This document shows positions 59,513 to 64,000 of a DNA stretch of 64,000 bases, in pieces; the stretch's first letter is position 1; each line of letters begins with the position of its first letter. The DNA comes from Micromonospora solifontis. Its GTDB lineage: Bacteria; Actinomycetota; Actinomycetes; Mycobacteriales; Micromonosporaceae. The stretch covers positions 1-64,000 of the forward strand of contig NZ_RJLN01000008.1 of the NCBI RefSeq assembly GCF_003725545.1, written 5' to 3'. A model generated the notes under the pieces. It was not told the DNA's origin, made no database searches, and was given only the letters and a program-made list of their open reading frames with translations. The translations under genes and the position numbers were made by a program.

Positions 59513-59563
59513 TGCGCTCCCCGGATCAGCGACCCGACGTCCTCCCGGTCGGGTGGGAGCGCA
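59513..59563 (-). promoter_or_regulatory. Structured leader upstream of the GNAT gene
   Basis: TGCGCTCCC (59513-59521) pairs with GGGAGCGCA (59555-59563). Within it CCCGAC (59533-59538) pairs with GTCGGG (59548-59553). On the minus strand the outer strand begins with ATG and opens a 12-codon frame (MRSHPTGRTSGR), a possible leader peptide. Confidence 0.4.
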
Positions 59564-59668
59564 TGACAGTCGTACGTGCCACGGCGCTCACCTCCCTCCG
59601 GTCTCGTTGAGGACGCCGGGGAACCGTACCAGAGGCACGCCGCCCCGACGAGGCACTTTCCCCCGGCC

Positions 59669-60355
59669 TCAGCGGGCCTCGCGTAGCTCCGCCAGCCGCG
59701 CCTCGATCTCCGCCAGCTCGGCGCGCAGCTTCTCCGCCTGCTGCTCGGCCTCCGCCCGCTCCGCGGCCAGGATCTGCTCCACCGCCTCCTGCACGCCCGG
59801 CACGTCCACCAGCGCCACCATCCGCAACGCCTCCGCCGGCTTCACCACGTACGGCTTCGCGAGGGCCTTGGCGCCCTGCTGCGCCGCCACCGTCCACTCA
59901 CCCTCGGCGTACGCCAACGTCACGGTCAACCCGGCCGGGCCCTTCGGCTTCGCCGCCTTCACCGCCCGCTTCGCCGGCTTCGCCTCCGCCTGCTGCTCCA
60001 CCCTCGGCTCCTCCCGCCTCGGCGCCGGCAGCCGCGGCGTGTCCAACACGAACTCCGGTTCCGCCGTCGCCGGCTGCGGCTCGGCCGGCGGCTCCGGCTT
60101 CGCCTCCGCCGGCTTTCGCCCGGCCCCCCGCGGCGCGACCGCCACGTCGGCGGGGGAGAAGGGCAGCTCGTCGCGGCCGAACCGCACCACCACGAACTCC
60201 TCGGACAGCTCCGGGTCGGTCAACTCGACCACCTGCCCCAGCTGGCCGGCCATCTGCCCGGCGGCCGCGGTGAACACCACCTTCGGCTTGCGGCCCGCCG
60301 CCAACGCCTCCCGGATTCCCTGCACCTCGTCAGTGGACAAACCCTGGCCCGCCAT
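59669..60355 (-). CDS. Hypothetical protein with Pro/Ala/Lys linker and coiled-coil tail
   Basis: A 228-aa protein in three parts. An N-terminal ordered region (residues 1-75) contains KVVFTAAAGQMAGQLGQVVELTD and FVVVRFGRDELPFSPADV. An AEPKP-type low-complexity linker follows to about 130. A C-terminal helical region ends in a coiled coil (EQILAAERAEAEQQAEKLRAELAEIEARLAELREAR). GAGGGCGTG precedes ATG 60355. Not recognised as a named family. It is 66 bases downstream of the peroxiredoxin gene on the same strand. Confidence 0.6.
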   Translation of the reverse strand: MAGQGLSTDEVQGIREALAAGRKPKVVFTAAAGQMAGQLGQVVELTDPELSEEFVVVRFGRDELPFSPADVAVAPRGAGRKPAEAKPEPPAEPQPATAEPEFVLDTPRLPAPRREEPRVEQQAEAKPAKRAVKAAKPKGPAGLTVTLAYAEGEWTVAAQQGAKALAKPYVVKPAEALRMVALVDVPGVQEAVEQILAAERAEAEQQAEKLRAELAEIEARLAELREAR

Positions 60356-60421
60356 CACGCCCTCTTCCGTACACCTGTTTGATTGCAGCTTTGATACCAG
60401 CCGGCTGCGACAACCGGAAGA

Positions 60422-60883
60422 TCAACCCCCGAGGGCGCGCAACGCCGCGTCGGCGTGCTCGTTCATGCTCACCTCGCTGTGCACCACCGCCAGCACCCGC
60501 CGGTCCGGGCCGATCACGAACGTCATCCGGCGCGTGCTCAACGGCCCCAACGGCAGCCGCCGGCGCACCCCGAACGCCGCCGCCACCGTCCCGTCGACGT
60601 CCGACAGCAACGGATAGTCGAAGCCGTGCCGGCGGGAGAACTCCGCCTGCCGCGCCACCGGATCCCGGCTGATCCCCACCCGCTGCGCGCCGACCGCCGC
60701 GAACTCCGCCGCCAGGTCCCGGAAGTGGCAGCTCTCCGCCGTGCAACCCCGGGTCATCGCCGCCGGATAGAAGAACAACACCACCGGCCCCGCCGCCAGG
60801 AACTCCGACAACCGCCGCGGCGTGCCCGTCTCGTCCGGCAACACGAAGTCCTCGACCAGGTCACCGACACCCACCGCCACCAC
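60422..60883 (-). CDS. bcp: Thiol peroxidase, BCP-type peroxiredoxin
   Basis: A 153-aa peroxiredoxin. The active site FFYPAAMTRGCTAESCHFRD places the peroxidatic Cys at 47 and a likely resolving Cys at 52. GISRDPVARQAEFSRRHGFDYPLLSDVDG follows. It reduces hydrogen and organic peroxides with thioredoxin-type donors. GTG 60883 gives the family's usual N-terminus. On the same strand downstream lies the coiled-coil protein gene. Confidence 0.9.
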   Translation of the reverse strand: MVAVGVGDLVEDFVLPDETGTPRRLSEFLAAGPVVLFFYPAAMTRGCTAESCHFRDLAAEFAAVGAQRVGISRDPVARQAEFSRRHGFDYPLLSDVDGTVAAAFGVRRRLPLGPLSTRRMTFVIGPDRRVLAVVHSEVSMNEHADAALRALGG

Positions 60884-60922
60884 GCACCTCCGCTCGCCGA
60901 CCGACGCGGTGAGCCTAGGCGA

Positions 60923-61756
60923 TCAACCCCACACCGCCGCCACCTCACCGGCCACCGCCGCGGCCTGCGTGAACCCCGCCCGCGCCGCCCCCGCCCGCCG
61001 CGCCGGATCCAGCACATTGCGCCCGATCGCCGCCCGCGCCGCCCGGTCCGGCGACACCACCGCCACCCGCGAACCCGCCGCCCGCAACGCCGCCACCTGC
61101 GCCGGCAACCGCGGCATCGACCCGAACCCCGACGTCACCGGGGCCAGCACCACCACCGCCGCGGCCCCCTGCGCCAGATCCGCGTTCACCGCCGAGCGCA
61201 CCCCACCGTCGACGTACCGGCGATCCCCGATCGTCACCGGCGGCCACACCCCGGGCACCGCGCAACTGGCCCCCACCGCGTCCACCAGCGGCACCCCGCT
61301 CGCCGCGTCGAACACCACGAACTCGCCCGACGCCGCGTCCACCGCCGTCACCAGCAGCCGCCCCGCCGGCCACCGCGACACCGGCAACCGCGCCGCGATC
61401 ACCGCCCGCCGCGACGCCTCCGACGGCGTACGGGCCGCCAACGCCATCGCCCCGACCCGCGCCCGCGCCCGCACCGCGTCCCGCCCCCGGGCACCCGCCC
61501 ACGCCCACCGCACCAGCACACCCGCACCCAACCGGGCCGCCACCTCACCGCGCGGCGCCCGCAACTGCGCCGCGTACAGCTCCGCCACCGGGACACCCGA
61601 GCACACCTGCGCCCCGACCACCGACCCCGCCGACGTCCCCACCACCAGGTCCGCGCCCGCCAGGTCCACACCCTCCTGCGCCAGACCCGCCAGCAGCCCC
61701 AACTCCCAGGCCACCCCGGTCACCCCACCGCCACCCAGCACCAACGCCCGCGTCAT
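60923..61756 (-). CDS. Patatin-like phospholipase
   Basis: A 277-aa enzyme with all patatin blocks: the oxyanion loop LGGGGVTGVAWELG (residues 7-20), the nucleophile in VVGTSAGSVVGA (G-x-S-x-G, Ser about 43) and the catalytic Asp in YVDGGVRSAVNADLA (D-G-G). It should release fatty acids from membrane lipids. No signal peptide is seen. The ATG at 61756 starts directly with the hydrophobic first strand. It is divergent from an SDR gene. Confidence 0.9.
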   Translation of the reverse strand: MTRALVLGGGGVTGVAWELGLLAGLAQEGVDLAGADLVVGTSAGSVVGAQVCSGVPVAELYAAQLRAPRGEVAARLGAGVLVRWAWAGARGRDAVRARARVGAMALAARTPSEASRRAVIAARLPVSRWPAGRLLVTAVDAASGEFVVFDAASGVPLVDAVGASCAVPGVWPPVTIGDRRYVDGGVRSAVNADLAQGAAAVVVLAPVTSGFGSMPRLPAQVAALRAAGSRVAVVSPDRAARAAIGRNVLDPARRAGAARAGFTQAAAVAGEVAAVWG

Positions 61757-61835
61757 GGTGTGACCGTCCTCTCCACCCGCATCCCGCCCAGGCCACGGTA
61801 ACGTCACCGACATCACCAGGGCAGGGGAGCGGGCA

Positions 61836-62564
61836 TTGACCTCCGTCACCATCATCACCGGCGGCAGCCGCGGCATCGGCGCGGCCACCGCCCGCCGGCT
61901 CGCCACCGCCGGCCACGACCTCGCCATCGGCTACCGCCGCGACCACACCGCCGCCAAGGCCGTCCTCGCCGACATCGAGGCCGCCGGCCGCCGCGGCGTC
62001 GCCGTCCCCGCCGACACCACCGACCCCGACCAGGTGCAACGCCTCTTCGACGCCGCCGCCGACCTCGGCCCCCTCACCGGCCTGGTCAACAACGCCGGCA
62101 TCACCAGCCCGATCGGCCCCTTCACCGACCTGCGCCCCGACGACCTGCGCCAGGTCGTCGACGTCAACCTCATCGGGTACGTCCTCTGCGCCCAACAGGC
62201 CGCCCGCCGAATGACCAGCGGCGGCGCCATCGTCAACGTCTCCTCCGCCGCCGCCACCCTCGGCAGCCCCGGCGAATACATCCACTACGCCGCCGTCAAG
62301 GCCGCCACCGACACCCTCACCGTCGGCCTGGCCAAGGAACTCGCCCCCCGCGGCATCCGCGTCAACGCCGTCGCCCCCGGCATCATCCGCACCGACATCC
62401 ACGCCGTCTCCGGCGTCCCCGACCGCCCCGACACCGCCGCCGGGCGCATCCCCCTCGGCCGCGCCGGCGAACCCGACGAGATCGCCGGCGCCATCGCCTT
62501 CCTCCTCGGCCCCGACGCCACCTACACCACCGGCGCCGTCCTGCGCATCGCCGGCGGCCTCTGA
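61836..62564 (+). CDS. SDR family oxidoreductase (FabG-like)
   Basis: A 242-aa SDR with the full classical set: TGGSRGIGAATA (residues 8-19), NNAGITSPIG, the Ser in VNVSSAAATLGSPGEY, YAAVK (Tyr about 151) and a C-terminal GAVLRIAGGL that closes the tetramer as in FabG. It reduces a keto group with NAD(P)H. TTG 61836 is the start; GGGGAG lies seven bases upstream and no ATG/GTG is in frame nearby. Confidence 0.88.
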   Translation: MTSVTIITGGSRGIGAATARRLATAGHDLAIGYRRDHTAAKAVLADIEAAGRRGVAVPADTTDPDQVQRLFDAAADLGPLTGLVNNAGITSPIGPFTDLRPDDLRQVVDVNLIGYVLCAQQAARRMTSGGAIVNVSSAAATLGSPGEYIHYAAVKAATDTLTVGLAKELAPRGIRVNAVAPGIIRTDIHAVSGVPDRPDTAAGRIPLGRAGEPDEIAGAIAFLLGPDATYTTGAVLRIAGGL

Positions 62565-62598
62565 CCCGCAGCCCCACCATGCTCGCCCGGTAAACCGT

Positions 62599-62824
62599 TT
62601 GATCCCTCGTCGCGCCCTCCCATAGGTTGCCTACGGCCCGTCGCCGTGAGAACAGAGGACAAAACCGCATGACCCCGCCTGCTCTCTAGACCTGACACCT
62701 TTCCGCTCACCGGTAGCCGACGCTCCCGTCGGTTCCGCCGGGCTGCCCTGCTGCGCCCGGTCATACCGCGTCTGAGGCCGCGCGCAATTCGGCCTCGTGT
62801 CAGGTCCAAAGAGATCAGGTCATC
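62599..62824 (+). ncRNA. Structured attenuator-like leader of the DUF1062 gene
   Basis: A possible promoter is TTGATC (62599-62604), N18, TAGGTT (62623-62628). After a six-codon upstream ORF (62669-62689), GACCTGACAC (62689-62698) pairs perfectly with GTGTCAGGTC (62797-62806). The stem encloses hairpins CCGAC/GTCGG (62717-62732) and GAGGCCG/CGGCCTC (62774-62796), the second stacking directly on the right arm. A second TCAGGTC at 62815-62821 covers the ribosome-binding region and could compete for the same left arm. The layout is that of a translation-dependent attenuator; the signal is unknown. Confidence 0.6.
62669..62689 (+). CDS. Six-codon leader peptide (MTPPAL)
   Basis: ATG ACC CCG CCT GCT CTC TAG, with AGAGGA nine bases upstream as a plausible ribosome-binding site. 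It contains Pro-Pro, a known slow step for ribosomes. Its stop codon overlaps the first base of the long-range stem, so a ribosome on it would mask the left arm. Too short for homology; support rests on position and signals. Confidence 0.5.
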   Translation: MTPPAL

Positions 62825-63385
62825 GTGTCTTCACAACCTCATACCGTGCTGCCCTGGGTCGTTCGCCGCACCAGGCTGCCCCTGCTGTCATCGCGATGCC
62901 CGGACTGCCGGTCCGAGTCGGCCACCACCGGCGAAGGCAGGTTCCGCGTCAACGCCAACGGCAAACTGCTGGACGTGTGGCTGCTGGTCCGCTGCGTGTC
63001 CTGCGACCGGACGAGCAAGCTCACCGTGCACGAGCGAGCGAAGGTCAGCTCCTTTGATCCGGCTGAGCTCCACGGCTACCACGTCAACGACCCGGAACTG
63101 GTGGCGTCCAGGCTGTTGGATCCACTGCTCGCCCGGCGCAACCACTTCACCCTCGACTGGACGGGCGCCTGGCGGCTGGACACCCCGCCGACCCGGCCCG
63201 ACGAGGCGTGGCCCGCCCAGGTCGAGGTCACCTTCGCAGATCCCGTACCGGTACGCCCCGAACGGCTCATCGCGCACGGACTCGACCTCAGCAGGAACCA
63301 GGTACTACGCCGGATCAAGTGCGACATCCCACTGCGCCGTACCACCAGCGCCGGATTCACCTTCCTGGTGATGGCCGGGGACTGA
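62825..63385 (+). CDS. DUF1062 protein
   Basis: A 186-aa protein matching DUF1062. An N-terminal zinc-ribbon-like part has CPDC (about residue 25) and CVSC (about 57), followed by LLDVWLLVRCVSCDRTSKLTVHER. A mid region carries FDPAELHGYHVNDPELVASRLLDPLLARRN, and the C-terminus includes LSRNQVLRRIKCDIPLRRTTSAGF. The family has no proven biochemical function. GTG 62825 follows AGG at 62817-62819. Expression is likely governed by the structured leader. A hairpin at 63396-63422 terminates it. Confidence 0.82.
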   Translation: MSSQPHTVLPWVVRRTRLPLLSSRCPDCRSESATTGEGRFRVNANGKLLDVWLLVRCVSCDRTSKLTVHERAKVSSFDPAELHGYHVNDPELVASRLLDPLLARRNHFTLDWTGAWRLDTPPTRPDEAWPAQVEVTFADPVPVRPERLIAHGLDLSRNQVLRRIKCDIPLRRTTSAGFTFLVMAGD

Positions 63386-63395
63386 CCGAGATGAT

Positions 63396-63422
63396 GCCGG
63401 GCGGGCCACCCGCCCGCCCGGC
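63396..63422. terminator. Hairpin terminator after the DUF1062 gene
   Basis: GCCGGGCGGG (63396-63405) pairs with CCCGCCCGGC (63413-63422) around a 7-base loop, 11 bases after the stop codon. Confidence 0.7.
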
Positions 63423-63464
63423 ACCGACCCACCGCGACCGGGCATCCCCGCCGGCGACCTCCTC

Positions 63465-63953
63465 CTGCGCCCCTGGCAGCCCTCGGACCTGCCCGCCGTC
63501 CGCACCGCCTACACCGACCCGGACATCCGCCGCTGGCACTGCCGCACCATGACCGACGACGAGGCCCACGCCTGGCTCACCGCCTGGCCGCGCCGCTGGC
63601 AGGCCGAGACCGCCGCCGGCTGGGCCGTCACCGACCCCACCGGCGTCCTCGGCCAGATCAGCCTCCGCGAGATCGACCTCACCGAAGGCCAGGGGGAGGT
63701 GTCGTACTGGGTGCTGCCCGCCGCCCGCGGCCGCCACGTCGCCGCCCGCGCCCTGACCGCCCTCACCACCTGGAGCTTCCAGCAGGCCGGCCTGCACCGC
63801 GTCTGGCTGCGCCACTCCACCGCCAACCCGGCCTCCTGCCGGGTGGCGCGGCGCGCCGGCCTGCCCGCCGAGGGCACCAACCGCGGCGCCGCGCGGCACG
63901 CCGACGGCTGGCACGACATGCACCTGCACGCCCGGCTGCGCACCGACAGCTGA
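63465..63953 (+). CDS. GNAT acetyltransferase lacking a normal start codon
   Basis: About 162 aa of a RimJ/RimL-like GNAT: LRPWQPSDLPAVRTAYTDPDIRRW, then WAVTDPTGVLGQISLREIDL, YWVLPAARGRHVAARALTALTTWSF (acetyl-CoA loop, with R-G-R-H-V-A in place of the usual R-G-x-G-x-A) and a C-terminus typical of the family. The conserved part begins at about 63456, yet no ATG, GTG or TTG lies in frame between the last stop (63369) and ATG 63549, which is inside the domain. ATGs at 63391/63394 are in another frame. A frameshift near the preceding hairpin, or a CTG start at 63465, are the options. Confidence 0.6.
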   Translation: MRPWQPSDLPAVRTAYTDPDIRRWHCRTMTDDEAHAWLTAWPRRWQAETAAGWAVTDPTGVLGQISLREIDLTEGQGEVSYWVLPAARGRHVAARALTALTTWSFQQAGLHRVWLRHSTANPASCRVARRAGLPAEGTNRGAARHADGWHDMHLHARLRTDS

Positions 63954-64000
63954 CCGGCCACCACCAGCCGATACGGTGGATGCGACGATGGGCCGGTGAA

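Overview
The window is one stretch of very GC-rich actinobacterial chromosome. Protein resemblance suggests a Micromonospora-like member of the Micromonosporaceae. This rests on extreme third-position GC, frequent GTG starts, a HAIR/HspR heat-shock operator, a MatB-like polysaccharide synthase, a TIGR04222 membrane protein and dense one- and two-gene transcription units. Base 1 is probably a contig end, because the first ~45 bases resemble an Illumina adapter.

Layout. 1-5.2 kb: a cut-off zinc-ribbon gene, an MFS symporter, and a TetR regulator whose 20-bp operator also lies on the promoter of a flavin monooxygenase - SDR - NUDIX cluster. 5.2-14.9 kb: a glycan island with a GH3 enzyme plus LacI regulator, a ROK regulator, and divergent GH31 and GH42 enzymes. 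Each regulator has plausible operators, and the enzyme set fits trimming of a xylose/galactose-decorated beta-glucan oligosaccharide. 14.9-20.3 kb: LysE exporter, PAS-GAF sensor, small conserved proteins, and a DHA2 drug exporter with its TetR. 20.5-26.2 kb: a complete Tn3-family transposon with 48-bp inverted repeats, a 5-bp GACAT target duplication, res site, resolvase, a transposase whose second catalytic Asp is Gly, and cargo (cold-shock-like protein, secreted protein, amber-split acidic protein). 26.3-38.3 kb: an altered endonuclease VII, a three-domain deacetylase/glycosyltransferase/acyltransferase, a VWA lipoprotein and a GT39-like membrane enzyme. 38.1-49.7 kb: small regulator-effector pairs (MFS/MarR, TetR/VOC, WYL/VOC), Hsp20, a lone tyrosine recombinase, and several decayed genes. 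49.7-56 kb: thymidine kinase, UMF1 transporter, GDPD, an HTH-DUF4180 cassette, SDR and PlsC. 56-64 kb: cydAB behind a BlaI-like operator, a peroxiredoxin, a patatin, an SDR, and a DUF1062 gene behind an unusual structured leader.

How the genes work together. Local autoregulation is the dominant theme: at least six regulators sit next to near-identical palindromes or repeats at their own and their neighbours' promoters. Several promoters appear to give leaderless mRNAs. Two convergent gene pairs share a terminator whose stem is closed by both stop codons. The best candidate for an undescribed system is the DUF1062 leader. It has a six-codon upstream ORF containing Pro-Pro, a 10-bp long-range stem starting on the ORF's stop codon, and a second copy of the pairing strand on the downstream ribosome-binding region. 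No tRNA, rRNA or CRISPR array was seen.
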